Source: [Phialemoniopsis] sp. UDSM-2020
Taxonomy: Eukaryota; Ascomycota; Sordariomycetes; Thyridiales; Thyridiaceae
NCBI GenBank assembly: GCA_018873225.1
Contig: JAEILZ010000002.1
Span: forward strand, 558,001 to 622,000
DNA length: 64,000 nt
Direction of reading: 5' to 3'
Part shown: positions 22,040 to 34,900 of the stretch, piece after piece
Numbering within the stretch: the first letter of the stretch is position 1
Layout: the number at the start of each line of letters is the position of its first letter
The notes under the pieces: generated by a model
Databases searched by the model: none
Told to the model about the DNA's origin: nothing
What the model saw: the letters and a program-made list of their open reading frames with translations, nothing else
Position numbers and translations under genes: made by a program

Positions 22040-23373
22040 AAAGCTATTTAAGGCTTATTAACAGGCTAATTTATTAATTTTTAAGGAGTTTTTTAATTAA
22101 ATGCTTTTTTAAGCTTAGGAGGGGTTTTTTTAGGCTTTAAATACAGCTGCTAAGCTATTTATTTAGCCTAAGTCCCTTTAGCCTTAATTAAGGAATTCTA
22201 ACTTTATAGCCTGACTTTTAGTAACTCTTTAGGACCCTATAGGTATAGAAATAGTTAAATTAAAGCTATTCCTAACTCTTAAGACCTTAATAGTTAACCT
22301 AACTTTAATAGTTTGTATTTTAAAGTTATTAGTAGTAATTTAAACTAGTATTATAGATAAAGATAAATACTTTTATTTAATTCTTTCTTACTATAAAGGA
22401 TTATATTTAAGGCTTAATAGAGTTAATTTAGCTGTTAATATAGCTTTAGATCTTACTATTAAGGCTATAAAAAGGGGTTTACTACCCCTAGGTCTTTCCT
22501 TAGTAGAGATAATATAATAAGGCTTAATAAAGTAAAACTATTAATTCTCTTTATTAAAAGGCTTTTTAAGCTATTAAAAGGGGTTATAATTATATTTAAT
22601 AATAGGCTCTTTAGCCTTTAACCTCTTAATAATAATATAGCTATATAGAAAGCTAAATTAATAGTTAAATTAACTATTATAAGGGTTAAATTTAACCCTT
22701 TTTATTAGGATCTCTTTAGTTTTTTACTTTTAAATACTTATAAGATTAATTACCTACTATATAACTTTATAATTAGTAGCTTTTAGTTATACTTTACCTA
22801 TAAAATCTTACTATATTTTAACCTTTTAATTCTTAATCCTTTTTTTAAATATTTATTTCTACTAGTTAATTATTACTTTAATTACTATAATTATTATAAA
22901 AAGATTATTATAACCTTTATTAAGAAGGCTCTTTAAAGTATAATAGGATAATTTTATAAATAATAATATAAACTAGCTAAAGTTTAAATAGATTTAAGTT
23001 TATATCTTTATCTACTCTTTTTTAATTAATAAATAATATATCTTTAAATACCTAATAATTTATATTTAATTATTAAATTTATATTTTAATTATATTTAAG
23101 CCTTATTATAATTAGCTACTAATTTAATATATATTATTTAAAGCTAAAGTATATAGATATTAAACTTATTATAAGGAAGTACAGCTAGTAGAAGCTTATA
23201 ATCTATCCTTTAGTATATAAAATAATTTATTACTTAAATTTCTTTAGCTAGAGTGCCTTTTTTATATAGAAGTAGTATTATTAGTAGTATTATAGTTTTA
23301 TTTATAGCCTTATTTACTAGATTAATAAAAGGATCTTTAGTCTTATTATTATTACTAGTAATATCTTTATAGC
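22040..23373 (-). pseudogene. MULE transposase, C-terminal part (RIP-degraded)
   Basis: The minus strand continues the transposase frame interrupted by the gypsy insertion at 23374. Several stretches keep MULE character once C-to-T and G-to-A changes are allowed for. One is a YLKIYYLLIKKE...IKI...YL segment matching the region before the conserved TTSRVEGxH motif, followed by TLKSLLNKGYNNLF and a later IIIKRLKAKEPIIKYNYNPF block. In-frame stops are mostly TAA/TAG at positions expected to be Gln, Trp or Arg codons. The end point is approximate because the 3' end of the frame cannot be fixed. The product is dead. Confidence 0.7.
23369..23373. repeat. Left 5-bp target duplication of the outer gypsy element (ATAGC)
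   Basis: Pairs with ATAGT at 44053-44057. The single C/T difference again fits RIP. It directly abuts the left LTR. Confidence 0.8.
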
Positions 23374-23746
23374 TATAACAATCCTTTATTTAAGACCCTT
23401 AAGATACTAAAATAGAATATATAGAGAATTTATACTAATAGTAAGTAATAGATAGAGAGTAATAATATAAATTAACTAATTATAGCTAAAATAGCTTTTA
23501 CTTAAAGATATATTATTAGGTAAAGATACTTTAAATACTAAAAAGCTATTTAAATAGATATCTAATAAATAGATTTTATTTATATATATAGATAATTAAA
23601 TTATTTTAAATTATTAATCTATTATAATTAAATTACTTTAGATTAGTAAGAATTATTAATTATTTATAATTACTTATCTTATTTATTCTACTGCTTTTAA
23701 CTATTTAGATTACTACTCTATAGTATTATATTTTAATTTTATAATA
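23374..23746 (-). repeat. 3' LTR of the outer gypsy element
   Basis: 373 bp, the same length as 43680-44052. Its plus-strand ends read TATAACA...AATA, which correspond to TG...CA before RIP. Differences between the two LTRs are almost all C/T or G/A. Confidence 0.88.
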
Positions 23747-25955
23747 TAATATCTTCTCTTTAAATTAATATTCTAATAATTTTAGCTACTTCTTAAGATC
23801 TATACTATTAGATTCTAACTTCTACTATAAATATAAAACTCTTCTTTTAATTCTTTTTATTTTCTTCTAATAAAATATTATTAGGATATATTAAAAAATA
23901 GAAGTTTAAGTCTTTATATAATTATAATATTTTATTAAATAAGATTCTTTAAGATAAGTTTAATATTATATTTTATATATATTATTTTAAAAATAATTTA
24001 TAATATAAAATAGTAGAAAAAATAAAAAGATATTTAAAATATATTTATTATAATTAATCTTATAATAGAATAAGTATCCCTATAGGTATTTATATATATT
24101 ATTATTTAGCTAATTAAAAAGATAGTATACTAACTATAATAGTATTCTATATAATTATTAAAATAAAATATCTAGAATAAACTAAGATAAATAAAAAGAA
24201 AAGATTTTTAGATCTTTAAAAGAAAATAAATAAGATCTTTATTTATTTAATTTATTTATAAAAATAATATTATTCTTTTTATAAGAAAGATATTTAGATA
24301 GTATAATATAATTTAAAAAATATAAATAAACTAGAAAAATAAAAAAGAAAGAAATTAAATATTACTATTAAGATATAGTCTATTAGTAGTTTTAATATAA
24401 TTAATTAGAATATTATTAATTTAGATAAATAGATATTAATTAATTTTAGATCTATTAATAGAATTATTAAAGTAGTTTTATATAGTATAATAAGTACTTA
24501 ATAGGTTTTTAAATATTTTTTTTATTATTATAGTCTTTCTATTTAATTAAATATTTTTTATTTAATATTTTTTATTTAAATATTTATTTAATTTTATATT
24601 CTTTTTTTTCTACTTTTATTTCTATTAGTTTTTTTAGTTATATTTTTAAAGATATTAATTCTAATAAGAATATATAGAAAATTAAATAGATATATATTAA
24701 CTTTAGTAATAATAATTTATAATTAGATATTAAAATTTTATATAAAATTTTAAATAGTTTTAGTTTTTTATAATTTAATTTATTATTAGAATATTTTATT
24801 ATAATATTTTTCTATATTAAATAGATTATATCTCTTTCCTAAAAGAATAGTTTTTTTATCTTTTTCTAGTTATAATAATATACTACTTATTATTATATAA
24901 ATTTTAGTTTTATTTTTAAGGATATATATAATCTTTTAAGATATTCTATTTTAAGAATTATAAATTCTATATAGATTTTATCTTAGAATTATTAATAAAT
25001 CTTAGGTTTTTTATTATAATTTATAAAAAATAATAATATCTTTATTATTTTTATTCTAGAGTTATTATATATAAATTATATTAATAATAGTAATTCTATT
25101 TAATTATTTTATTTATAATTAATATAATTATATAAATAAGTTTTTAATATCTAATTTAATTATTTTATTTATTTATTTATTTATAAATAATAAGCTATTA
25201 TAAGCTTTTTATTTATTCTTAACTATTTTATAAGGAAAGTATAGAATTTTAATATAAATATAGTTTTTTTATTAATAATAATCTTATATAGTAATCTATA
25301 ATTAATTATAATAATTCTTAAAAAAATAAATATTAATTATTTTACTAAATATATCTTTTTAAATAGTAAGAAATATATATATTTAGTAAATTTTTTAGAG
25401 ATTATTAAGATATTATTATATTCTATTTTTATTATTAGATTTTTAAATTTTAGTAGTTTAATAATAAAATTTATAATAATTAAATATTAGGATTCTTTTA
25501 GTATTAATATAGATTATAATTTCTTATATATTTTATATTTTAATATTTTATTAAGATTATATTTTAGATATTTTTTAATTATATTTTTTATAATTTAATT
25601 AAATTATAGAAAATTATATATTTATTAGGTTTTTATTATAATTTATATAACTCCTTAGTATTTATATATTTTAATTTTATAGATTTTTTTTATATATTTT
25701 TATCTAAATATTAATAGTATATAAATATAATTCTTATATATAATAAAATAATTTTTTATTAATTTATATTTAATAAATAGATTATTTTTATAATATTAAT
25801 ATATCTTTTATTTTTTTATATTATTTAGTAGTATTTATATTTTTATAAAAGAAATTTATTATAAAATTCTTTTAAAAGTTTTATTTAAATTTATTTATAT
25901 AATTATTTATATATCTATAGATATCTTTTATTTATAATTAGATTTTTAATTAAAT
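23747..25955 (-). pseudogene. Outer gypsy pol: integrase region (RIP-degraded)
   Basis: Minus-strand translation shows an eroded Ty3/gypsy integrase. It has the zinc-binding/core lead-in (LIKLQK...IQNIILIKYQNIK), a core stretch ending KFYTFLIKQLRINKKLI next to YYLQIDKQIKQLNQIL (normally YHPQTDGQTERLNQ), and a following FIYNNSRIK block. Stops are TAA/TAG at expected Gln, Trp or Arg codons. At the right edge the RNase H tail joins across the nested insertion: AAAATAGAT on one side and ATTTAATTAAAAA on the other give back the RIP-altered ADALSR motif in frame. The piece beyond about 24.0 kb is unassigned. Confidence 0.75.
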
Positions 25956-25959
25956 ATAT
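25956..25959. repeat. Left 4-bp target duplication of the inner gypsy element (ATAT)
   Basis: Pairs with ATAT at 39419-39422. Removing the inner element and one copy rejoins the outer pol frame. Because the site is AT-rich, the exact length (4 or 5 bp) is less certain than for the other two elements. Confidence 0.6.
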
Positions 25960-26222
25960 TAAAAAGGGCTGATAAAAACCAGCTATAATAAGAGGGCTAT
26001 AGATAGCCACTAAAAGGGTTGCATTCATAAGATTCTATTCTAATCTATATAGACTTTAAATATGGGAGTGATTGAATTACTATAGGGCTTATAAAGTTGT
26101 TTTAAAGAATAGTTATTAATTCTCTTAAGTTCTATCTATAGGTATGTAAAGCGCTGTAATTTTTAATAGCTTTATATACTGGATTAATTATGATCTGAGC
26201 TAAACTAAGATGATCTATTTTA
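25960..26222 (-). repeat. 3' LTR of the inner gypsy element
   Basis: 263 bp, same length as 39156-39418 and easily aligned over its whole length (for example AGAGGGCTATAGATAGCCAC in both). On the minus strand it runs from TAAAATAG to CCCTTTTTA, that is TG...CA before RIP. Confidence 0.92.
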
Positions 26223-29200
26223 ATCCTCCCTCTATAGAAGTAAATTCAATTAAATGCTTCTATATATCCCCTTTTGTGAATCTTAATACTAACTTTTTAA
26301 ATACCTATGTAATAACTAAAATATAAGTGCCTATCATTCTATTATAGTTTGTTATACTAACCCTATTGTTATTTATCTGCCTTTTTCTGATGATTCTCCT
26401 TTATCTTCTTAGTCTATTTTAACTCCTCCTTATTCTTAGTTTCCTTATAATTAGTATAGAACCTTACCTATCCTTTTTAATCCTTTAGGTAGTTAGATAA
26501 TAGGTAGTAATTAGGGGATCTAAAATGATTATAGGTCAGAATATCTTTTTTATATTGCTTTTATACTGATAGCTATGTTTGCTGTAATTTATTAGTTTGC
26601 TTGATTGGTATCTGTAGTATAAGGAGTACTTTTAGCTGTAATGAAGTTTTATTTTTAGTTGCAATCTAGGTAGAGGATCTTATCCTGGGAGTAATATCTG
26701 GCTTGGTAGAAGAGATTGATAGTAGAGTATTAGTACTACTACTAAAGTTAGGAAATCCTATTAAATTATAAAGAGTAGCTATTTTCTAGAAAGTGTTATT
26801 ATCTAGTAAAGCTAATAAGTTACTAACTTTTTAATTATTTTAATTTTTACTTTTCTTATTAGGTGTTAAAATACACAGGTAAGGGCTATAAAGAGTCTAA
26901 ATATACTTTATCTTTTTATTATTAAATATCTTACCTTTTTATTAGCCCTTAAAGTTGGCTTTAGTAATATCCTCTTTATTAATATAAGATTATATTATAT
27001 TATAAATAACTTGGTGTTTAATATTATTAAGTTAAAACTAATAGATAAGTTCTATAAGGTATTGTTTGATACTAGAAAGGCTTTTATAAAATAGATCTAA
27101 GATATTAGGTGGCAGATGATATAGATTAGTACTATTATAGAGATCCTTTGGAAGTTTATTAACTTTATTTACCTAGGGCTAAAAGATGTATATACTTTAT
27201 ACTTATCCTTTATTTACCTACTAAAAGATATCTCCTTTAGTAATAGCTTTAAGATCTAGTATACCTATACGAGTTATATTATTAAAGATATAGCTTATTT
27301 AGTGGTATTTAAAGGATCTGAATTTGATTTGTATAGCTAATAATTTACCTTGCTAGGATGGAGTGAGCTTTATAATTAGGAGCTATTACTAGCTATTATA
27401 GTACTAATATTAATACTAATTAGTGATCTATCCTTTAATATTCTTGCTTTTTAGCTACTAACTAATCTTAGCCTTAGTGATCTTATATTTCTTAGGGTTT
27501 AGGCTAAGGAGTATTATCTTAATTAGTATAAGGTGTTGTAATGTACTTAATTTAAAAGCCTTAGTAGTGTTACGTAAAAGAATGCCCTGCTTAGGGTTGT
27601 TTTTACTTAGTATTAGAATGTTAGTCCTTTTTGGGTGTATTATAAAATCCTGTTAGTTTATATTTAGAAAGTTATCCTTATATATAGCTTAGGGGCTATC
27701 TTTAATTAAAGGGAGAGGTTTATTTTTATCTGTAGATTTATCTCTAAAGATTAGCTCCTTATTATAGGCTTATTTTGTTTTTATATTAGGTATTTATTAA
27801 TATTTAAGGCTGATAGCTTTTAGTATTATAGGTATAATAGGAAATCTTAAACCCTTAGAATTAGGACTATTATTAAGTTCCTTATAAATAGCTTTGATGT
27901 ATTAGCTGGATAGTGTCTTAATGGGATGCCGATCTAGAAAGGTATTAATAATATTGCTATCTATTTAGTCTTTATAAGGTAGAGGTTTATTTGTAAGGTT
28001 TTAAATGAATATGCGAATAATTTTAAAAATAAATAGGTAATAGCTCTATAAGTTTAGCTGAGTGGTAATAAATATAATCTAATCTGTAAAGTGGGCGTTT
28101 TAATAAAGAAGCCTAATCTATTAATACTACTAGGTAAAGGCTTTAGTAATTACTTTACTAGCTCTAGAGATGTAAGTATAGCCTAGAGTATTAAAGATAT
28201 ATATAATTTTTAACTTTATATTTATAATTACTACAGCCTAATAATTATTATTTCCTGAAAGAAGATGGATATATAGTTGTTAGTGAGATATAGTTGTAGG
28301 TATTATATTTTGGATAGATAGCTTGTATGTTATATTTTGCTTTAAGTTGTTAGTATCTCTATAAAGCTAGTAGAAGTTATAGACCTAGTAGGAATCTAGC
28401 TTGTCTATAAGGATTAGTTGGATCTCTAATATTACTGTAGTATTTGTAGCTTAAGTGTGGCTTTAAATGTACCCTTTTAAATTATAGAGTATAAGGATAT
28501 ACTTGTCTTAGGTAACTTTAAGTATATATTAATTATTCTGAAAGGGCTTTTATGGTTAAAGTCTAGGAAAGTAGTAATTAAGTAGAGCTTTATAGGTCTA
28601 GTAGGAAGTATTTTATTTAAGCTTAGATGTACTATTAAACTAAGTAGGTTATTACTTAATTAAGTCTTTCCTATATAGAGTGGGTATCTAATTGGCTGCT
28701 TAAATAGGAAGTAGTTAGTAAAAAAGATTAGACTAAGGAGCCTACTCTGATGGTCCTAGTATAGAGTATATAGAGATGGGTTGTACTGAAGGAGTTCTAG
28801 ATTGTCATGTAATAGAAGCTTAAACCTCTTTTTATAGGCTTTTAGCTGCTGCTAATTACGATTAGGAATAATTAAGTCCTTACTTAAACTCCTTTTAGGT
28901 CTTAGAGGGTATAGTAAACTACTAAAGTCTAGTAGGTGGTGTCTTATAAATAATAGACTGCTATTTAGGGGGAGATAGCTTCTAAGGGGTATTGTAAGTT
29001 GTTTATGTATTGGTAGTTTTACTGCTAGGAGTTTTTTATATACTTAATAGCTTCTTTATAGATGAGGGTGCTTTTAGTGTTATAGGCGGTTAAAGGTAAG
29101 AGTTAAAGAAGTCTATAGGTTATATCTTCTTTAGTGGTTATATTAGTTGCTACTTAGCCTTTAGAGTTATTAAAGGTCTATTATAAATATTTTGTTTTTT

Positions 29201-31400
29201 CTTAATCTAAATAGTAGGATCTATCTCTTAAGAAGGTAGAGGGGTGTTTAGTAAGGATAAGTTAGGGTTTAGCTTTAAGGTCTTACTAGGCTTCTTTTGC
29301 TTCTTTAAGTTGGTTATAATTAAGATATTTTTAGTAATAGCTTTATTATTAAGAATACAGCTAGATAGAAAGATATAAGAAGTAAGGAAGAGGGTAGTAG
29401 GAGAAGGGAGGTAATATGGGTTTTTAAGGTAGGAGAGGGTAGGAGAAGGTAAAGGTAAAGGTGAGGGTAATAAAAACTTTTTATTAATTGTAAATAAAAA
29501 TACTTGATATTGATGGTAAGATTCTTTTCTAATTGGAATTAAGTGATGTAGATTTTATTAAATAAATAGGCAGGGAAATTATGGTATTGTTAGAAGGGAA
29601 TAAAGAGGATGAGGATTATAAAAGGTATTCTTTTTATAGGTGATCTTTATAGCTTCTATAAATAAGGGTACTTCTGTTTATTCATTTTAGATAAAAATAA
29701 ATAAAAGATTTCCTATTACTTATTATTTAATTTATTTGCTTTGAATTGATTTGTTTGTTTTTTTACTATCTTAATATAAAGGTATAGTAACTAGATGGTT
29801 TTTCCTTTAAATACTCCTTTTTATTTTGAATTCTCTTTTTTTTAACTTCTTCTTTATTATCTTCTATTTTATTAGCTATTTCCTAATAGTAAGTTTATTT
29901 TATTATAATCCCTTTATTTCTATTTTTTATTATGATTGTAATTAACTTGTTTTCTAGTTGATCTGATAAGCCTCTCTTTAAATATATATCCTTTTTATTA
30001 TTATGCCTCCTAAGAAGACTGCTAAGGAGGATAATAGGAAGGATAATTTGCTTCTTACTACTTAGATATTAGATCTAGCTATATACTAAGCTGTAGATAC
30101 TTAAACTGTTTATACTTAGTTTCCTTTTAATCCTCTTATCCTTAAAGATACTTTAGGGTATAAGCTTATTAATTCCTAATGGCTTAATATTCTGAAGCTT
30201 CTATATATTTTAAAAATAGGAGGTACTGGTAAAGACCTTTATTTTTAATAGGACTTAAATGTTTAATCCTTAGATAAGACCCTTTAGTTTTAGTGATTTG
30301 TTTTTAAGGATAAGGGAGACCTTATGAAGGGCATTTAAAACTATATACTTTTTTTTACTAGGCATTATAAACCTATCTATCTTATCTCTAATATTACTAG
30401 TCTATTTAGTTAAATTCTGAGTTTTATTATGATTAATTACTATAGAGTACTATGCTTAGTGGCTTAATTTTATAGTTGATATAATAAGGTTTCTTATGCT
30501 TATTGTAGTTATTAATATTATTAAAACTATAAATTTATTAAAGATAAGCTAATTTATATTATGTGGCCTTTTTATGGTTGTATTTTCTTTTTAGGCTTCT
30601 AAGGTGGTGTTTGTAGTAATTACTTTTTTTATTTTGAGTGTAATAGTTGTATTTATATTTACGATTTAGGTGCTTAAGATGAGGAAGAGCTTAGCTCTGT
30701 TATTAAGGATTTGAATGGTCTTCGTTATAGTCTAAAGCTGAATTCTATAAATGCTTTAGTTATTTAGAGTATTAACTAGGATATTATTAATAGGATAGTT
30801 ACTAAGGTATAGGATGAGCAGGCTAAAGGTAAGTATTGGTATAAGTATCTTAATAAGAAGGATAAGTTTAAGTACTGAAGCTTAAAGTATTCTGATTGGT
30901 ATGGAGGATGTAGGAGAATAGAAAAATTTCTGGGGATTTTATGAGGATATTGCTGATTATAAAAGTATTTTGTGATAGTTAGTATGTCTATGGCTTTTAT
31001 ATGTTTTCTAGTGTTTTTACTGTTTTTCTGTAGTAATATTTCCTCCTTTGGTGAATGAGTATATTTAAATGAATATACTTATAAAACTATAAAATAATAA
31101 AAATAATAGTAAAGTATTTTATTATCTTTCTTTTTATAAAATTCTTATGCTTCTTATCTGATTTGCTTTATAAATATATACTTATTTATATGAGTGGTGT
31201 AATGTATCTGAGTTGTATAATTTTATTTTGTTGTATTTTTATATTTTTAGTGTTGTAGATAAAGTAAAGGTTGTATTTTTATTATGATATTTTAGCTACT
31301 CTGATTGGAATAAAAGAATTATAATAATTAAGGAGTTATATTTTATAGATATTGTAGTTGTATATTTAAATATATAGTGTTATTAAGACTTGTTGTTTTG
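26223..31400 (+). other. Extra 5-kb segment of the inner gypsy element with degenerate antisense reading frames
   Basis: This part lies between integrase and the 3' LTR and is not needed for a standard gypsy element. On the plus strand, opposite to pol, at least two long frames can be followed if TAA/TAG/TGA are read as RIP-altered Gln, Trp or Arg codons. One runs at about 27.0-28.2 kb (e.g. KFYKVLFDTRKAF and ISFSNSFKI). The other is at 30,001 to about 30,960, starting MPPKKTAKEDNRKDNLLL and containing a cysteine cluster (GGVCSNYFFYFECNSC) and a WYGGCRRIEKFLGIL end. I do not recognise either protein. CA dinucleotides are nearly missing while TG is common, so mutation hit mainly the plus strand. 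Confidence 0.5.
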
Positions 31401-31449
31401 CCTTTTTCTTTTTAGATCTCTATCCTATACTAATAGGGGTCTAATAGTA

Positions 31450-33130
31450 CTAATAAACTTTAAATGTAATGCTTTGATTGGCCTGTTTAGGTTTAAGATC
31501 TATTGATAATTAGGATTTCGAATTTAAGAGAAGGTAGTGTATCTAATATATCTATAGCTTAGCTTTTACTTTCATAATCCAGATTGGAATTAATTCTATA
31601 ATTCTCTACTTGTATTTTATTATCTTAATCCTTTGTAGTAATTCCGAGGAATTACTCTTTGTTATGTTTTAAGGGTATACTATAAATATAGAAAAACTCT
31701 TTATTAATTGGCTTTTAATATTACTTATTAGATTATATAAACTTCTTAAGATGTTTATTATTATAAGTTATATTAAGAAGAATACTATCTAATGTTTTTA
31801 ATAAATAGATATTATTCTTTTTAATACTTCTAATAATATAGGGCCCTTACTATTAGTAGATAAGCTTAATCTTAACTGATATATCTATATTTTAAATATC
31901 GTTAAATACTAGGATTAGATCTCTAAGCTGTAATAAAGTATTCTAAGGTTTAGTTTAATAAGTATTAGTATTTTTTTGCTTTTTAGTTAGTTTTTAGTGA
32001 TATTCTCTAGTAGCTTCTACTGTAGCTTCTATATCTTTATACTTTTAAGCTAGTATTCGGATCTATATCTAAAGAAGTTTATCTTTTATTATTCCCTCTT
32101 ATCAGTTTAAGATCCACTATATAGGCATTATAATCTTAATAGGTAAGACTAGATAGTACCTATATATCAACTTAAAAGGAGTTTTCCTATAAGATGTGTG
32201 CTTAGTAGTCTAATTGATAAAGAGAATGTTTAGCAGTAAAGTAGGCTAGTTTTTCCCTATATCTTAGGTTAACTTTGCTATTAATAATGCAATAGGAATG
32301 TATTCTGCTTTATTGATTCTATTTAACTGTAGATTGTATAGTAATATCCTATTAGTTACTATCTCTAAGTCCTTTATAAGAGCTAGGATTTCTTTTTTAA
32401 ATTTAGAACCTCTATTAACTATTAGATAGCTAGGGAGGCTATATTAATAAATAATCTTATTTTATAGGAAATATTGTATATATTTAGAATATAAGGATTG
32501 TAGTGCTTTAGCTTTAATATAGCTAGTTAGATTGTCTTAGGCTTTAACTGAATATAACTTGCTTATAGATAGTAGTAAATACTGAATATTTAAGTGGATT
32601 TTCTAAAAAGGAATAGTAGGTGGTATTATAGATATTTAATTGTCTTTATAGTATTAAGAATTCTACTTCTAGTATAGTTTATACCCTTAAAGTGCTTTTA
32701 TAATCTAAGATTATATACTATTCTAATAGTAGTACCTCTAAATGTAGTTAATAGTAGTATCTTAGCTATAGTGATCTTATCTAGTATGAGTATTTCTAAT
32801 GATAGTCTTTCTTTACTACTTAAAGTTAATTATTTATTACTACTTATAATTCTTTATAGCTTAATACTAAAGAATCTCTTTATAGTATTAATATTGTAGG
32901 GCCTTTTCTATAAACTATTATTTTTATTTTTATAATGATAGGTGCCTTAGAGTTTCTAGCTGTATAAGATATCTTATAATTTCTTGTAACTTTTTACTTT
33001 AGTCTATAGGAGGTTATAAAAGGTTATCTTTCTAATGCTTAAGTTTATTTAAATAAATCTAATAGTCTATAAATTTAGAAAGATTGCCTTTTACTTCCTT
33101 ATTGAGATAATCCTGCTTTATAGTAGGCTA
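31450..33130 (-). pseudogene. Inner gypsy pol: integrase (RIP-degraded)
   Basis: Minus-strand translation gives a recognisable integrase with RIP stops. The second catalytic region reads NRGSKFKKEILALIKDLEI (normally DRGxEF...) at about 32.38-32.43 kb. It is followed by an NRINKAEYIPIALLIAKL helix and KTPFKLIYRYYLVLP, then the C-terminal domain ending with GPYIIRSIKKNNIYLL near 31.8 kb. Stops fall mainly where Trp or Gln is expected. It is non-functional. Confidence 0.8.
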
Positions 33131-34900
33131 TTATGAAAGAGTATTAGCTACTATATTTTAGCAGCCCTTAATATATTTAACTTTAAAGTTAAAAGTCCTA
33201 ATCTATCTAATTTAGTTGTTAAGGATAGTACTAGGTAAATTAGTTATAGTACTATTTAATTAGTATATAAGAACTATTATATTAGTTTTAAGAATAAAGT
33301 GAATACTATAAAGATAATAATGTAGATATTTTAAAGTAAATAAAACCCTATAATATTCCTATTTGGTTGTGTTATATTTTAACTCTATAGTAGTCTAAAT
33401 TCTGCTTTTAAAATGGGCTAGGTAGTGTTTGCTAGTTAGTAGCTATATTAAGATAGCTTCTTAACCTTTAAGACTTATATCTATAATAAGGATTATAATA
33501 TCTCTACTGTTGTAATTAATAGTGATTAGAATAGAGGGCTTAATTAATTTCTCCTTAAGAGCTTTAAAAGCTTTTTATTCTGTTTCTTTCTATTTAAATG
33601 TTATATTCTTCTATATAAGCTTAAAGAAAGGTCTTATAATAATAGTATATCTCTTAATCTAAATACGATAAAAACTAATAAGACTAATGAAATCTTTTAC
33701 CTCCCTAAAAGTATAATATAGAGTCTACTTTAAGATCTTATAAATCTTTACCTTTTTTAGGCTCTATCTATTAGTTCTATAAAGAAAGCTAATAATTACT
33801 ACTGATTAGTAGTACTATTAAGATTTCTTTATAGTAACTATTACTTTAGTAAGCTTATAGTTTATAAGGATCTTATTAATATTGAGAATATACTTTACTA
33901 TATAATGATAAAGGCTAGTAGCTAGTATTTTATTATTATATATTATAGTTGGTCTCTTAATATAAAGATTATTAAGGAAAGTTTAATACTAGTCTGGGAT
34001 TAAACTAGATAAGATTCTAATAATAATCCTTATAAATTGTACGACTAAATTAGTACCCCTCTGTAGTAGGATATATATTCATAATAATCTAATTAGTATT
34101 ACGAAAGTAGTAAGATTATAGCTACTTTCTACTAGTGGTATCTAGTTGTACCCTAAGAATAAGTTGTAGAGTATTAATATCTTATATATTGTAAATTCCT
34201 TAAAGAGTTTATCTGCTTCTAGAGGGATAAATATATCTTAGACTGTATATTGATTGATATTAATAGTATTATTAATAAGCTGTAAGTCTCTATCCTTTTT
34301 CTAGATAAGGAACTAAAGGTTTTAATAAGTATTATATGCTTCTTCTAAAGTTCCCCTCTTAATTCTTTACTTAAGTAAGTTTATAATCTATCCTATTATT
34401 AGTTAAGGAATAGGTATACTCTTTACTTACTAAGCATTATAAGGTATAGTCTTAATCTTCTAAGAAGGAGTAATAGATTTATAGAGCCGCTCTATATAGG
34501 TAAAGTCCTAAGTAAGAGCTGCTTTCTAGTTTCTAAGTACCTCTCTTAATAGATTAAACTCTTTCTTTATTAAGATGGTCTTAGTACTATTAATAATTAC
34601 ATCTAATCTGGTCTGGGTAAGTTAACTACTATGTGGAATGAGTGAGAAGGATAGTATAAATCTATATATATAATACTTAGCTGGTGATTTTATTCTCTTT
34701 TTAGCTTTATCCTATTATTTTGCCCTTTATTACAGGTCTCTAAGTGGAATTAACCTGTTAGAGGGAGTGCTATTAATAGGATGAATTTTTCAATCTTTAC
34801 GCTTATATATTATATTTATTTAAAAGGACTTAGGTTTATTCTAATTAGAATTAGGTGAAACTCCTATTATTTTATAAATGTTATAAGTAGTATTTTCTAA
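33131..34900 (-). pseudogene. Inner gypsy pol: reverse transcriptase and RNase H (RIP-degraded)
   Basis: On the minus strand the catalytic loop FLNNLYIKRPTIIYNNK lies at about 33.95 kb (FLDD in active relatives). The connection VKDFISLISFYRIWIKRY follows, then RNase H with EKLIKPSILITINYNS, TTIELKYNTTKQEYYRVLF and LKYLHYYLYSIHF, ending with RTFNFKVKYIKG at about 33.15-33.2 kb. The FLDD-IKGPxxxYNNE type is a gypsy lineage common in filamentous ascomycetes. W and Q above replace RIP stops. The upper boundary is approximate. Confidence 0.85.
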
